DNA of 64,000 nucleotides from Bacteroides reticulotermitis JCM 10512 (GCF_000517545.1 NZ_BAIV01000022.1:41625-105624), one strand, 5' to 3'. Numbered from the stretch's first letter, positions 9,152 through 21,248 are shown. The notes: generated by a model from the sequence alone, not told the origin. Numbers and translations: made by a program.

Positions 9152-11173
9152 TCAGTTTATTTTTTCAGGAGTAAATACATATACCCACGGAGCTACGCTT
9201 TCCACTTCCGCTTTTCGGTAAACCGTCAGAAGCAGCGAGGTGGAAGAGATATGGATAATCTCCAAATCGCCCCAATCGTTACACATGTTCGTGGCTGAAT
9301 ACGGATGAAGCATCGGCACCGACATCCGGATTTTGTTATTGCTAAGATCCACTGTATAGGTACCTTGCAGCGTCACCACCTCTTCGGAAGTCACCCGGGC
9401 ATTGGTCGTCATTGCAGGTATTTGCGTGGTGAGCTCGTAGGGTACTCCGCCCTCGCCATCGGCCTCGTATTTGAATCTGCGCTGATTGACAGTCACCTTA
9501 CCGTCTTTGGTGAACTTCATCGTACCGTAGTTCATGTTCTCGGTCTTGCCATCGCTTATGAGTCCGGTTGTGTAATGAGTTCCTTTGCCCGGTGCCCAGT
9601 TACCTCCCCAACCATAACAAGCTGTCGGACCGACGAACGTTCCTTCGGTGGGATGAGCATACGATACCTTTCCATCCATATCGAGCATCCAGGCCTGCGT
9701 TGCCAACGTCTTCATTACTTTCTCTTCGGCAGTTTCGCCTCCACCCAATCCGATTGCTTTCGGATTCATGCGATAGGCGATATACTCTTTATCCGGATTG
9801 TCGGGATTCGGGATGCCGACCCACATATCGGACACAGCGCCCGTAGCGTCTTTGATGATCTGGAGAATGCGCAATGTATGCGTACTGCTCAGACGGAATG
9901 TCAGCCAATTCACAATGGTAACGGCGGGTATTTCGACATCGAATGTGTAGATACCTTTCTCGTCGAGCGTATAGTTAGTTTCCACAGCAGAACCGCCGGG
10001 GATGGTGAATGTAGCTTTCAGTGTCTTGCTATCGAGCGTCATGGCGAAGTCGCTGTATGTAGCCGGATTGGGTGTTCCGAGCCATTCGGGATAGTCGGCG
10101 GGACTATTCCACGTATTAAGCAGTTTACCGCTTTGCGAAGCCCAGTTCACGGGACTTTTGGTCGATAGGGTCCATTGAATGGTCGTAGACGTGATGGTCG
10201 TTTCATTTTCCGAAACATCCTCTTTCCAACCATCAGGCAGAGTAGGTTCGGTCGGTTCGGGTGCTTCCGGTTCGGGCACATAGCTATCCGCCCATTCCTT
10301 CGACACGAAGTTCCAGCTATACACACATTTCCCTTCACCGGAAAGCGCTTCGTCGCGGTAATTCCCAATCATCAACTGGTTCTCGGTCAAGACTAATACC
10401 TGAAATCCGTTACGGAAATCAACCGCCTTGCCATTGGTCCAGGCACCGTGCAGGAAGTCGACATCTACGGCAGAGATAGTATGCGCGGTGGTGTTCATAT
10501 CGAACACGCCATTCAATACCGCTTCTACACCATCGGTGAAGCGATGTACAGTCAGGCCCGCCTTGCCTTTCAGAGAGAATATCATCGTAGAGTTCAGATC
10601 GTCGTCCGTGATACCGACATCGGCATTACCGGGTTCCCACCAAGTTTTATCCCGGGCATACCAGTTGTAAGGGGTGTTGGCTTCCGCCACCATATCCTTA
10701 TACGTCGACGTGGGATCGAAGCAGGAATAGAAGCCTTGCTTCATGCCGTACTTACCCGTATCGGGCACCCATACCTTCTCATTGCCGACACCACCGGTCA
10801 ACAGTTTCCACATCTCGTCCTGCACATAGTTCAGGTTGGTGGTGGTAATCTTGAGGATGTACGGATCGGCTTTCACATAACCGGCATCCGTCATTACTCC
10901 GTAGGTAAACTCATAATCGCCCGGGAAAGCGATGCGCAACGTATCTTTGGCACGCAGCGAACGTCCCTGTGGGGTAACCCACGCAACGGAAGCCCCTTTA
11001 TTCAATGCTTCGAGGTAGACCGTATTCGGATCTTGCGCATCCTGCTTTACGGAGAATATCAGTTCGTCTTTCGAGATGCTTCCTCCTAACGAATAATCAT
11101 CGGGCGAGCAAGCGGTTAGCCCTACGATAAAGCCTATCAGCAGGACTGCTATTGTATATAGATTCTTTTTCAT
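9152..11173 (-). CDS. Surface glycan-binding lipoprotein (SGBP position)
   Basis: A 673-aa lipoprotein (signal ending VGLTACSPDD) placed between susD and the GH5 gene, where PULs encode a surface glycan-binding protein. Residues about 40-120 form a PKD/Ig-like domain. A Pro/Glu-rich linker (VPEPEAPEPTEPTLP) near residue 305 separates an N-terminal half from a C-terminal half. No catalytic motif is visible; the Trp- and Gly-rich stretches (CYGWGGNWAPGKGTHYTTG) suit a carbohydrate-binding surface. It should hold glycan at the outer membrane and pass products to SusC/SusD. The binding specificity is unknown. The gene is intact, starts 26 bp after the susD stop, and is followed 4 bp later by GH5. 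Confidence 0.75.
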   Translation of the reverse strand: MKKNLYTIAVLLIGFIVGLTACSPDDYSLGGSISKDELIFSVKQDAQDPNTVYLEALNKGASVAWVTPQGRSLRAKDTLRIAFPGDYEFTYGVMTDAGYVKADPYILKITTTNLNYVQDEMWKLLTGGVGNEKVWVPDTGKYGMKQGFYSCFDPTSTYKDMVAEANTPYNWYARDKTWWEPGNADVGITDDDLNSTMIFSLKGKAGLTVHRFTDGVEAVLNGVFDMNTTAHTISAVDVDFLHGAWTNGKAVDFRNGFQVLVLTENQLMIGNYRDEALSGEGKCVYSWNFVSKEWADSYVPEPEAPEPTEPTLPDGWKEDVSENETTITSTTIQWTLSTKSPVNWASQSGKLLNTWNSPADYPEWLGTPNPATYSDFAMTLDSKTLKATFTIPGGSAVETNYTLDEKGIYTFDVEIPAVTIVNWLTFRLSSTHTLRILQIIKDATGAVSDMWVGIPNPDNPDKEYIAYRMNPKAIGLGGGETAEEKVMKTLATQAWMLDMDGKVSYAHPTEGTFVGPTACYGWGGNWAPGKGTHYTTGLISDGKTENMNYGTMKFTKDGKVTVNQRRFKYEADGEGGVPYELTTQIPAMTTNARVTSEEVVTLQGTYTVDLSNNKIRMSVPMLHPYSATNMCNDWGDLEIIHISSTSLLLTVYRKAEVESVAPWVYVFTPEKIN

Positions 11174-11199
11174 TCTTCTTATTGTTTACTGGTTAACCA

Positions 11200-12881
11200 T
11201 TACCAACCGGTGTTCTGCTTCAAAACACCGTTGCTGAGTGTTATTTGCGTATTAGGTATTTGCTGCAAGCCCTTCGTGGCTATAATCTTCGCAGCAGATA
11301 GCTTGACTACGTCGGCACTACCGGCTGTCAACGTAGTTGTACCGTTCTCTGCTGTCTCCAACGTGGTAGCTGCTTTCTGCACGCCCTGACGGAGTAAATC
11401 CCAGTAGCGCAGACCTTCAAACGCAAACTCCAAACGACGCTCCGCCAGAATATTGTCTTTCGACACTTGGATAACAGGAGCCGCGTTGGGGGCATACGCC
11501 CGGTTGCGCACCTTGTTGAAATATGCCTGTGCCTGCGGACTACCCAACTCGGCAGCCATCAACAGCACATCGGCATAACGGATGGCGAAATAGTCCTGAA
11601 ACTGGCAGATCATGAAGCTGGTATTGGTGTTCGGACATACATATTCGGCGTAGCTCGATCCGTCGGGATTGCTAAGCGGAGTATATTTCTTATTCATATA
11701 GCCGGTGTATTCCTGCATCTCAGCGATGTGGTCTTTCAGCTTAAAGACCCCTGTACCGGGAAGTTCGGTTTCTACATTGATAATGGAGTTGACGCCACGC
11801 GGATCGGCTCCGAAGGCTGTAACCAGCTTCGGGTTGACTGTTGCAGCTCCCCATCCCTGACCATACGGATAACCGGCAGCACTACCGCGTACACCCAGCA
11901 TGACCAACCATTTGTTGGTACCTACCTGATTATCCCAGTTGGCTGTGTTGTTGTACTTGATGGCAAACACGATTTCCGAATTGCCTTCGCCTGCATAGGT
12001 GTCGGGTATCAGGATAGGCTTCTCGCCGTCCTTGCCACTCTTATGGGAGGTAGACAACCAGAGGTTCTTATACTCACCTACCAGCTCGAATCCGCCATGC
12101 GCGATCACATCTTCGAGATAAGCCAAAGTTTGCTCTTTAGTCAGCTCGCCTTCGGTGAGCGGCAACGTACCCGTTTCGTAATATCCGGTATAGAATAGGA
12201 ACACGCGGGCCAAGAGTGCCTTTGCCGACCAACTGGTGGCATGACCGTCATTGGTTGCAGCCCATTGGGCGGTCCACGCAACGCTGTTCATGTGGTCGGA
12301 CGCCCATTTCAGATCATCTCCAATGGCACGGAACACTTCTTGCGGAGTAGCCTGCTTATCGTTGGTGTCGGTGGGTTCCAGTTTCAACGGAACATTACCC
12401 CACAACCGTACCATATCGAAATAGCAGTAGGCACGTAGGAAACGAACCTCTCCTTCAATACGCGTCCGGTCGGCATCGGTCAACTCGGTACCGGCCAGTT
12501 TACTCAGGAACTTATTCAAGCGGTAGATCGCTTCATAGTAATTGATCCACGTCTGGTTGAACTGATCATCGTTCCCGGGATCAGTGGCCTTATCTAAATT
12601 GTTGAGCATCTTGTAACTGCTTCCATCACCTTTACCGGTGCCTCCGAAACAGTTGTCCGACATGATCTCCGCAGCTGTGGGGAAGGCAATGCCATCGTCC
12701 AAAGTGTCCGGAAACCGTCATAGCATCCTACCAAGGCCCGTTCGGCATCTTTCGCATTCAAATAGAAACTATCTTCTGTCAAATCTGTGACTGGGTTTAC
12801 ATCCAGAAAGCTGTCTGAGCAAGCAAGCAATCCGCAGAATCCCATGGCAACAACTGCCCTCTTAACTATATTTCTTTTCAT
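11200..12881 (-). CDS. SusD-like glycan-binding lipoprotein, frameshifted
   Basis: RagB/SusD family outer-membrane lipoprotein that caps the SusC channel and binds oligosaccharide. The start is the ATG at 12881 (MKRNIVKRAV, lipobox GLLACSD), 7 bp after the restored susC stop; an upstream in-frame ATG at 12908 lies inside susC and is rejected. The frame breaks near 12700-12710: the first part reads ...GCYDGFRTL and the rest continues LDDGIAFPTAAEIMSDNCF, explained by one missing base. The restored length is 560 aa. The family TPR-like region (GEVRFLRAYCYFDMVRLWGNVPL) and C-terminal ILAERRLEFAFEGLRYWDLLR are both present. Confidence 0.9.
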
Positions 12882-12888
12882 AACCGTA

Positions 12889-15800
12889 TCAGAATTTAAT
12901 GTTAACACCCATCAAGAAAGTTCGGGCACGCGGTACATACCCAGGTCGATACCCGAGCCGAAATCATTATCACCCCATCCTACTTCGGGGTCCATACCGT
13001 CGTATTTGGTGAAAGTGAAGGCATTCTGCACTTGTGCGTAAAGCCTCAGCTGACTGATGTATTTGCAACGGATCAGTTTCGAGAAATCGTACCCCAACGT
13101 GATGTTGGTGATGCGTAGGAAGTCGCCGTCCTGCATATAGAGATCGGAGAACTGCCAGTTGATGTTGGTTTCCGTCACACGCGGTATGCGGTTGGACGTT
13201 CCTTCACCGTGCCATCTGCTCAGAATAGCAGTGGTATAGTTCTGTTTGGCATCGGTCTGGTTGCGGTAAGATTGCACGATCTTATTGCCTATCACGCCAT
13301 TCGCGTTGACCGAGAGGTCGAAGTTCTTATACGCCAGGTTGATATTGAAGCCGAATGTAAAATCGGGCGTGGGATGCCCCAAGTCGACTTTATCTTTCTC
13401 GTCGATCGTCCCGCTATGGTCTACATCGACATAGCGCACGTCGCCCGGCTTCACATCACTTTGCAGAATACCGTTACCGGCAGCTTTCCAAGCGGCTATT
13501 TCCTGTTCGTTCTGAAAGATTCCGGCTGTTTTATATCCCCAGAAGTAACCGATCGGATGTCCATTCTCCGCCCGGTAGAACTCAAGCGCGTTGTTGTAGA
13601 GGATGTTAGTCTTCCCGTGAATAATTCCGTCTTCGGTCGGGATGTTGCCTACCTCATTCTTATTGTAAGCCATATTAAACCCTACGCCATACGTAAAGTC
13701 GCGTACCTGATCATTCCAGTTCAGTGCCAACTCCACACCGGTATTTTTCACGTCACCTCCGTTAATGGTTTTGGTGGTGATACCCGACGTAGCCAGCACC
13801 GGAATAGATACCAACCAGTCTTTGGTTGTTTTCTTATACCAGTCGAAATTCACACCCAGGCGACTGTCGAAGAAGCGAGCGTCGAAACCGAAGTTCAGCT
13901 GTTCGGAGGTCTCCCATTTGATGTCCGGATTTGCCAGCGAACTGGGGTAATAGCCAATCTGGTTAGCTTCATTGCCCTCGGTTGTTCCAAAGTTATAGAT
14001 CGCTCCCGAAGAGATCAGAGAGAGGTACCTGAAATCACCGATATTCTGATTACCTACCTGTCCCCAGCTGAGACGAAGTTTCAAGAAGTCGAGCCAGTTG
14101 TGTGTTTGCTGCATAAAGGCTTCGTTGCTGATCGTCCATCCGGCGGACACTGAAGGGAAGTATCCCCAACGGTTGCCTTTGGCGAACTTGGAAGATCCGT
14201 CGGCACGCAGTGTAGCGTTCAACATATAGGTTTCGCGATAGTTGTAGCCTATACGTCCGAAGTAAGAAGCGAGTGCGGTATCGACATCCGGACTACCTCC
14301 ATACATAGAGTTGGTGGTCGTGGTATTCTCCGCATTGTCCAGCCAGGCGTACTTCCATCCCGGTGTACGAAGGTTGGTATTGTTCCCCCAGATTCTTGAC
14401 CCCTGGTATTTACGTGCCGACTGGCCGAGCATGACATCGATCGAATGTTCCTGAATGTCGGTATGATAGCTCAGGATATTGTCGATGCTATACGCGTACC
14501 CTTTGCTCATGTTCTGTTTGGCTTCGGTCACATTGTGACTGTTGTCGGATACATGGAACTTGAAGATGGGTTTGTACTCCCGCCAATCGGTGGAGAAGAA
14601 GTCGAGTCCGAAGGTGGTCTTGAACTTCAATCCTTTCCAGATATTCACTTCGGCATAGATATCGGCAATCAACTTTTGGGTTGAGGTGCGGTTGATATTG
14701 TTCAGCATCATGGTTCCGTAGGGATTACCTTCCGTATTGTTCCACAAAGAGTTGGAGTTATCCCAATAGTTCCCTTTTTCATCGTACACAGGTACAAAGG
14801 GACTCATGCCATAAGCACCTCGTAAGCTGTTACCGTACTGGTTGCCGTCGGCTACTCCGTGACTATTTACAAACGAGAAGGTCAGGTGTTGCCCCACTTT
14901 CAGCACGTCCTTATATAATTTATGTTCCGTGTTAACCCGGAAGCCGTAACGCTCGTAGTCGGAAACATCCGAACCACCCACAATACCTTCTTGACCTGTA
15001 TACGACAGAGAAAGCGAATAGATCGAGGTTTCTGTTCCACCCTGCACACCCAACGCATAGTTTTGCGTCACGGCGTCGTTGACCAGCATCTGATCGATCC
15101 AGTTGGTATCTACACTGCCCAGATTGAACGATTCCCAGTCGAAAACGCTCTTCTTCTCATTCAGAGCTTGTTCGTCCATAATGAGTCTGTACTCTTTGGC
15201 ATTCAATGTCCGTATCTTATGGGAGGCCTGCTGCACACCGTAGTAGGCATCGAAAGAGACTTGCGCCTTACCAACCTTACCGGTCTTCGTGGTAATCAGT
15301 ACAACGCCATTGGCTGCCTGAGCACCGTAAATAGCGGCTGAGGCTGCATCTTTCAACACGTCGATACTCTCGATATCGGCATTATTGAGGTATTGAATGT
15401 CGCCCGTCTGAATACCGTCTACAATATAAAGAGGTGAAGCGTTGTTCACAGTACCCAACCCACGGACGGTAACCTTCAATCCCTTACCCGGTTGCCCGGA
15501 GGTAGTGGTTATGTTAACGCCCGGTGTTTGTCCTTGCAGAGCTTGCATCGCACTGGTGGTATTCATCTTCGCCAGCTGATCGCCTTTCACTTGCACGGTA
15601 GCGCCCGTATTCAGTTTCTTCTTCTGCACGCCGTAACCCACTACAACGACCTCATCCAACGACTGGGCGTCTTCTGACAAGGTGACATTCAATGTGGATT
15701 GTCCGGTGTACCTAACTTCCTTGGTTACATATCCTATATAGGAGAATACGAGGGTCGCATCACCGGAAACGTTCAGCGTATACCGCCCGTCGAAATCGGT

Positions 15801-16003
15801 GATGGTTCCGTTGGTAGTTCCTCTGACCTTAATGCTAACTCCCACCAACGGTTCATTGTCGGCGGCAGAGGTCACAAGGCTGATAGCGATTTACTTTGAG
15901 AAGGGTTTGCCCGAAGATTGATTGCCGGCAGGATTAGGAGGATAGCCAGCACAATACTGCATAAATGCGCCGAAGCACATTTGTCAAAAAAATGTTTTCT
16001 CAT
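12889..16003 (-). CDS. SusC-like TonB-dependent transporter, two frameshifts
   Basis: TonB-dependent outer-membrane transporter of the SusC/RagA family, restored length 1038 aa. The uninterrupted frame covers 12912-15875 only. One missing A near 15890-15892 joins it to an upstream signal peptide starting at the ATG at 16003. One missing base near 12929-12933 restores the expected end MYPRARTFLMGVNIKF and moves the stop to 12889. Domains: carboxypeptidase D-like domain (LVGVSIKVRGTTNG, DFDGRYTLNV), a DEVVVVGYGVQKK motif at the plug start, plug domain, then a 22-strand barrel. It is first in the leftward operon susC-susD-SGBP-GH5 and imports the oligosaccharides. Confidence 0.92.
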
Positions 16004-16071
16004 GGTACATTGTTTAATGGTTATTTTTCTACGCTTCAAGCAGACAAAGCAAAATCTGTTTGGAGCTAAAA

Positions 16072-16079
16072 CAAAAGTA
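16072..16079 (-). promoter_or_regulatory. -7 element of the susC operon
   Basis: On the minus strand this reads TACTTTTG, an exact fit to the Bacteroides -7 consensus TAnnTTTG. It is 69 bp upstream of the susC ATG. A convincing -33 TTTG at the right spacing is not visible. Confidence 0.4.
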
Positions 16080-16254
16080 GAAGATTCTTTCCAAAAGAAT
16101 GTACCGGTATTGTTAAGGCTGATATAATGATTGGTTAACCGGAGTTGTTAAATGTTGCCGCAAAGGGTATCAAATGTTATAGAGCAACATACAGGTCCCT
16201 AGCAACCGTACAAAAAAAACCACAGATACCGAAGAGAACACTGAATAAAAGGGT

Positions 16255-16302
16255 CAAAAAATATCCGCTATACGCTCTTCAAAAGAGGATACAACGGATA
16301 TT
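16255..16302 (-). terminator. Terminator of the acn-icd-gltA operon
   Basis: AATATCCG at 16260-16267 pairs with CGGATATT at 16295-16302, with an inner stem (GCTCTT/AGAGGA). On the minus strand a T tract follows directly. It lies 29 bp beyond the citrate synthase stop. Confidence 0.75.
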
Positions 16303-16331
16303 GAAGTGAGAGGAAAATTATTTAAAAACGC

Positions 16332-17687
16332 TTACCGCTTCTTGATAGGTACGTAAGCCACATCATCGAGTACATTCTTGTAAGCCGGACGAATGATACG
16401 CTTGCCTTCGAAGTTGAGTTCTTCATTGCGATGCGCACACCAGCCTACGATACGTGCCATAGCGAACAACGGGGTGTAGATTTCCTGTGGCAGGCCGATC
16501 AACTCGTATACAAAGCCGGAATAGAAATCAACATTACTGGACACTGTTTTACCGTTGTTCTTCACGCGGCCGAATATCTCGATCGCACGTTCTTCGAGCA
16601 GTTCGAGGAAGGCGAACTCAAGTTCTTTCCCTTTTTCACGGGCAAGATCGCGCGCCAACTCTTTAAGCAGAAGTGCACGCGGATCGGAAATGGTGTAAAC
16701 CGCATGTCCGATACCGTAGATCAGTCCGCTTTTATCGTAGACTTCTTTGTTCAGCATACGGGTGAAATAGGTGTCTATCTCCTCAACGCTGTTCCAGTCT
16801 TTGATGTTTTCCTGCAAGTGGTGATACATATCGACCACCTGTATATTGGCTCCTCCGTGAAGCGGCCCTTTCAACGATCCGATGCCGGCGGCAATAGCCG
16901 AATAAGTATCGGTGCGGCTGGAAGATACCACGCGAACGGTAAAGGTGGAGTTATTACCTCCGCCATGTTCTGCCTGAAGCACAAGCAGCATATCGAGCGT
17001 ACGGGCATCGAGCTTGGTGAAATCTTTCTTCAACATATAGAGGAAGTTCTCGGCGATGGAGAGGTTCTCGTTCGGATGACGTATATGCAAGGAACGTCCG
17101 TGGGTAGCGTGGCGCAACATATTGTACGCATAGGCAATGATGGTGGGGAACTTGGAGATCAACTCAACGCTCTGACGCATCAGGATATCACTGGTGGTAC
17201 TTTCGGCATCCGGGTCGAAGCGGTACATCTCGAGGACGCTACGGGCCAGGATGTTCATGATGTTGTTGCCTTCCAACTCGATGATATTCATCTTCGTCTT
17301 CTGCTCCAACGGCATATTGTCGTTAATCAGTTCGCCAAACGAGCTGAGTTCTTCTTTATTGGGTAAATGCCCGGAGAGAAGCAGATAGGCCACTTCTTCA
17401 AAACCGAAGCGTTTCTCTTTCATCATATTATGGGCGATATCTTCCACATCGTAGCCTCGATAGAATAACTTGCCGGGAATGGGTTTCAAGCCACCACCGG
17501 GTACACGTTCGTAACCAACCACATTGCCAACCTTAGTCAATCCAACCAGAACTCCCGTCCCATCTTCATTACGCAGCCCACGTTTTACATCGAACTTTGT
17601 GAACAACTCATTGTCAATCCGGGTAGCTTTCTTCATCTCCTCGGAGAGTTTATAAATCACATATTCCTTTTTCATCTTCGTATTCAT
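16332..17687 (-). CDS. gltA: Citrate synthase
   Basis: Condenses oxaloacetate and acetyl-CoA to citrate in the cytoplasm. Length 451 aa and uninterrupted. The catalytic set is visible: H277 in GPLHGGAN, H328 in YGIGHAVY and D387 in NVDFYSG; H241 lies in LQAEHGGGNNSTF. The start at 17687 abuts the icd stop, and a second Met at residue 5 is an alternative start. It is last of the three genes acn-icd-gltA, so the operon makes 2-oxoglutarate for glutamate synthesis. This fits anaerobes that run an incomplete oxidative branch. A terminator follows. Confidence 0.95.
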   Translation of the reverse strand: MNTKMKKEYVIYKLSEEMKKATRIDNELFTKFDVKRGLRNEDGTGVLVGLTKVGNVVGYERVPGGGLKPIPGKLFYRGYDVEDIAHNMMKEKRFGFEEVAYLLLSGHLPNKEELSSFGELINDNMPLEQKTKMNIIELEGNNIMNILARSVLEMYRFDPDAESTTSDILMRQSVELISKFPTIIAYAYNMLRHATHGRSLHIRHPNENLSIAENFLYMLKKDFTKLDARTLDMLLVLQAEHGGGNNSTFTVRVVSSSRTDTYSAIAAGIGSLKGPLHGGANIQVVDMYHHLQENIKDWNSVEEIDTYFTRMLNKEVYDKSGLIYGIGHAVYTISDPRALLLKELARDLAREKGKELEFAFLELLEERAIEIFGRVKNNGKTVSSNVDFYSGFVYELIGLPQEIYTPLFAMARIVGWCAHRNEELNFEGKRIIRPAYKNVLDDVAYVPIKKR

Positions 17688-18886
17688 TTATTTGTTTACA
17701 CTCTCTATTTTTTCTGCTATTTCATCGGCAAAGGCTGTCGTGGACAAGGTTACTCCACCGGGCATGAAACGAGCCAGGTCTGCAGTAGCCCGACCGTTCA
17801 TAAAGTTCTCTTCCAACGCTTTCTCTACCAGAACAGCGGCCTTGTCCCAACCCAGATACTGCAACATCATCACGGCTGAGAGAATGATGGAACAGGGATT
17901 GACTACGTTTTTACCGGCAATATTGGGCGCGGTACCGTGGGTGGCTTCAAAGATGGCATGCCCCGTACGGTAATTGATATTCGCTCCGGGAGCGATACCG
18001 ATACCACCGACCATGGCTGCCAACTGGTCGGACACATAATCTCCATTCAGGTTCAAAGTAGCTATGACGGAATATTCTTCGGGCGTAAGCAAGGTGTTTT
18101 GCAAGAAGGCATCGGCTATGCAGTCTTTGATGACCAGACTGCCGTCGGCCAGGGCATCGGCAAACTCGCGTTGCGCCAATTCGTATCCCCACTTCTTGAA
18201 ACCGCCTTCGGTAAATTTCATGATATTTCCCTTATGCACCAAAGTAACGGAGGGAAGATGGTTGTCGATCGCATACTGACAGGCGGCACGTACCAGTCTC
18301 TCAGTCCCTTCGCGGGATACCGCTTCACGCCAAAAGAGGAGGTCTCCGGGAAACGGACTTTGGTAACGCCCATCTCGTCGCGCAGGAATCGATAGAACTT
18401 CTCAGCTTCGGGGGTTCCCGCTTCCCATTCGATACCGGCATAGATGTCTTCAGTATTCTCACGGAAGATGCACATATTCACTTTCTCCGGTTCATTCAGC
18501 GGCGTATGAATACCGGTGTACCAACGTACGGGACGAAGGCATACATACAGATCGAGTGTCTGCCGCAAGGCTACGTTGAGCGATCGGATTCCTCCACCTA
18601 CCGGCGTGGTAAGCGGTCCTTTGATACCGATCAGGTATTCGTTGAAGACATCCATCGTTTCGTCCGGCAACCACGAACCGGTAGCTTGAAAAGCTCGTTC
18701 GCCGGCAAGGACCTCTTTCCATTCAATCCGGCGTTTACCGGCATAGGCTTTTTGAACAGCGGCATTAACAACTTGTTGCATAGCAGGAGTCACTTCACTC
18801 CCTACCCCATCGCCCGTAATATAGGGAATGGTTGGATAATCCGGTACTCGAAGCGTACCGTCGGCTTGCATGCTTATTTTACTCAT
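17688..18886 (-). CDS. icd: Isocitrate dehydrogenase (NADP-type), frameshifted
   Basis: Oxidative decarboxylation of isocitrate to 2-oxoglutarate. The gene is split as read: 18218-18886 gives the N-terminal part and 17688-18242 the C-terminal part. Restoring one C near 18320-18322 turns GVKRYPAKG into GVKPVSREGTERLVRAA and joins both, giving 399 aa. Substrate-binding motifs: GGGIRSLNVALRQ, FRENTEDIYAGIEW and VHKGNIMKFTEGGFKKW. The cofactor loop is HGTAPNIAGKNVVNP. It starts 3 bp after the acn stop and ends directly at gltA, so translation is probably coupled. NADP preference is inferred from similarity to the E. coli-type enzyme. Confidence 0.92.
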
Positions 18887-18889
18887 CTA

Positions 18890-21132
18890 TCATCTGGCAT
18901 TAAGGGCAGAGCCGGCACGGAACCAGGCAATCTGCTGTTCGTTATAAGTATGTTGTGTTTCAAAACTCTCTTTCGTTCCGTCTTCATGGTGAAGGGTAAC
19001 GGTCAGGTTACGTCCGGGGGCAAACTCTTTCAGCCCGGTAACGGACAAGCGGTCGTGTTCCCGTACTTTGTCATAGTCGGCTTTATCGACAAAGGTAAGG
19101 GCAAGCATGCCTTGTTTCTTGAGGTTTGTTTCGTGAATACGGGCAAAACTCTTAGCCAGTATCACACGTACATTAAGGAAACGAGGCTCCATGGCGGCAT
19201 GCTCCCGGCTGGAACCTTCACCGTAGTTCTCTTCGGCTACAACGATGGAAGAGATCCCTTCGGATTTATACGCCTTGGCTGTGCCGGAAACGGTGTCGTA
19301 CGCATTCGTCAAACGACTCCATACGCTATTCGTCTCACCGTTGAACGCGTTTACCGCTCCCATAAGCATATTGTCGGAAATGTTTTCCAGATGTCCCCGG
19401 AAACGCAACCACGGGCCTGCCATAGAGATGTGGTCGGTGGTGCATTTGCCTTGTGCCTTAATCAACAAAGGCATATCGAGCAGGTCACTTCCTTCCCATG
19501 CGGGAAAAGGTGTGAGCAATTGCAAACGCTGGGACGCGGGATTCACTTCGACTGCCGTTCCGGAGCCGGTGGGAGCCATGTATCCGCCATCTCCGGAGGT
19601 AAAACCGTGCAACGGCAACTCGTCGCCTACCGGTTCGGCCAATTTTACTTTCTCTCCATCGTGATTCATCAACCGATCTTTCAGCGGATTGAAACAGAGG
19701 TCACCGGCAATGGTAAGAGCCATAGTCAACTCCGGCGAAGCAACGAACGCATAGGTGTTCGGGTTGCCGTCGGCTCGCTTGGCAAAGTTACGGTTGAACG
19801 AGGTAACGATGGAATTCTTACGGGTGGGGTCGTCGGTATGACGCTTCCACTGTCCGATGCAGGGTCCGCAGGCATTCGCCATAATCACGGCTCCGATCTC
19901 TTGGAACTCATCCATCATGCCGTCTCTCTCCGCAGTGGCCCGGATCTGTTCGGAACCGGGATTGATAATCAGCGGGGAAGCGACAGACAATTTCTTTTCG
20001 GCTACCTGACGCGCCAACGAAGCGGCACGGCTTAAGTCCTGATAAGAAGAGTTGGTACACGAACCAATCAGTCCGACTTCCATCTTCCGCGGATAACCAT
20101 TCCGCAACACCTTTTCGGCAAACTCGGAAATAGCGTTGCCGCATCCGGTGTAAAAGGTCCGTTTATATAGGGTTCTAACTCAGTTAGATTGATCTCGATA
20201 ATGCGATCGTAGTATTTTTCAGGTTCACTAATCACAGCCTCATCGGCACGCAAGTCAGCAACAACCGATTCCGCCAACTCGACGATCCGTTTTCTTCCGG
20301 TGGCTTGCAGATATACAGCCATACGCTCATCGTAAGGAAAGAGCGAGGTGGTAGCACCTACTTCAGCACCCATGTTACAAATGGTAGCTTTACCCGTTGC
20401 CGACAGTGAGGAGGTTCCGGTGCCGAAATACTCGATAATGGCATTTGTACCGCCTTTCACAGTCAGGATGCCTGCCAACTTGAGGATCACGTCTTTCGGT
20501 GAGGCCCATCCGTTGAGTGTACCGGTCAACTTTACACCAATAATCTTGGGCATCTTCAGTTCCCATTCCATACCTGTCATCACATCCACGGCATCGGCTC
20601 CGCCTACTCCAATGGCTACCATACCCAATCCACCGGCATTGGGCGTGTGAGAATCGGTTCCCACCATCATACCGCCGGGAAAGGCGTAATTCTCGAGCAC
20701 TACCTGATGAATAATCCCCGCTCCCGGTTTCCAGAAACCGATTCCGTAACGGGAAGAGACATCACGCAAAAAGTCGTAGACCTCTTCATTGGTCCGGGTA
20801 GCAGTAGCAATATCTTCCTGCGCCCCTTTATACGCCTGAATGAGATGGTCGCAATGTACCGTCGAAGGGACGGCTGCCTGTTCTTGTCCCGCATTCATAA
20901 ATTGGAGCAACGCCATCTGGGCAGTTGCGTCCTGCATAGCCACACGGTCGGGACGGAAATTAACATAGTCTTCGCCACGCTTATAATTTTTCAAACCGCT
21001 CACGTCATACAGATGAGCATACAGAATCTTTTCGGCCAACGTTAAAGGACGTTTCAAAACGGCCCGCACGTGTTCTATCTTTCCCTTGTAAGTTGAATAG
21101 AAGGCCTCCAACATTTTCTCGTCATACATCAT
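18890..21132 (-). CDS. acn: Aconitate hydratase, frameshifted
   Basis: [4Fe-4S] aconitase converting citrate to isocitrate. It reads as two pieces (20068-21132 and 18890-20110). One missing C near 20131-20134 restores PDAATPISEFAEKVLRNGYP across the junction, giving 747 aa, the size of the mitochondrial-type family. Cluster cysteines are in GLIGSCTNSS and NACGPCIGQW. Substrate motifs include GTDSHTPNAGG, TSFNRNFAKRADGNP and the C-terminal swivel YGEGSSREHAA. It is first in the acn-icd-gltA operon. A divergent helicase gene begins 116 bp away. A weak -7-like sequence (TACATTTTG on the minus strand) is in that gap. Confidence 0.93.
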
Positions 21133-21232
21133 ATTGCTGTCTTTTTTAATGTCTATCTATAAAAAGAACGAACAATAAGCCGGTTATGTTTAACAAAATG
21201 TAATATTTTTCCGCTTCAGGGCGAAGAATTAT

Positions 21233-21240
21233 TACCTTTG
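21233..21240 (+). promoter_or_regulatory. -7 element of the helicase gene
   Basis: TACCTTTG matches the Bacteroides -7 consensus exactly and ends only 8 bp before the helicase ATG. Transcripts would then have almost no 5' leader, unless a downstream Met is the true start. A T-rich stretch near 21207 could serve as the -33 region. Confidence 0.5.
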
Positions 21241-21248
21241 AGCCCGTT

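Noticed and set aside
18506..20035. 509-codon open frame on the plus strand
   Set aside because: It is antisense to acn and icd, which are clearly coding on the minus strand; it is a shadow of their codon use.
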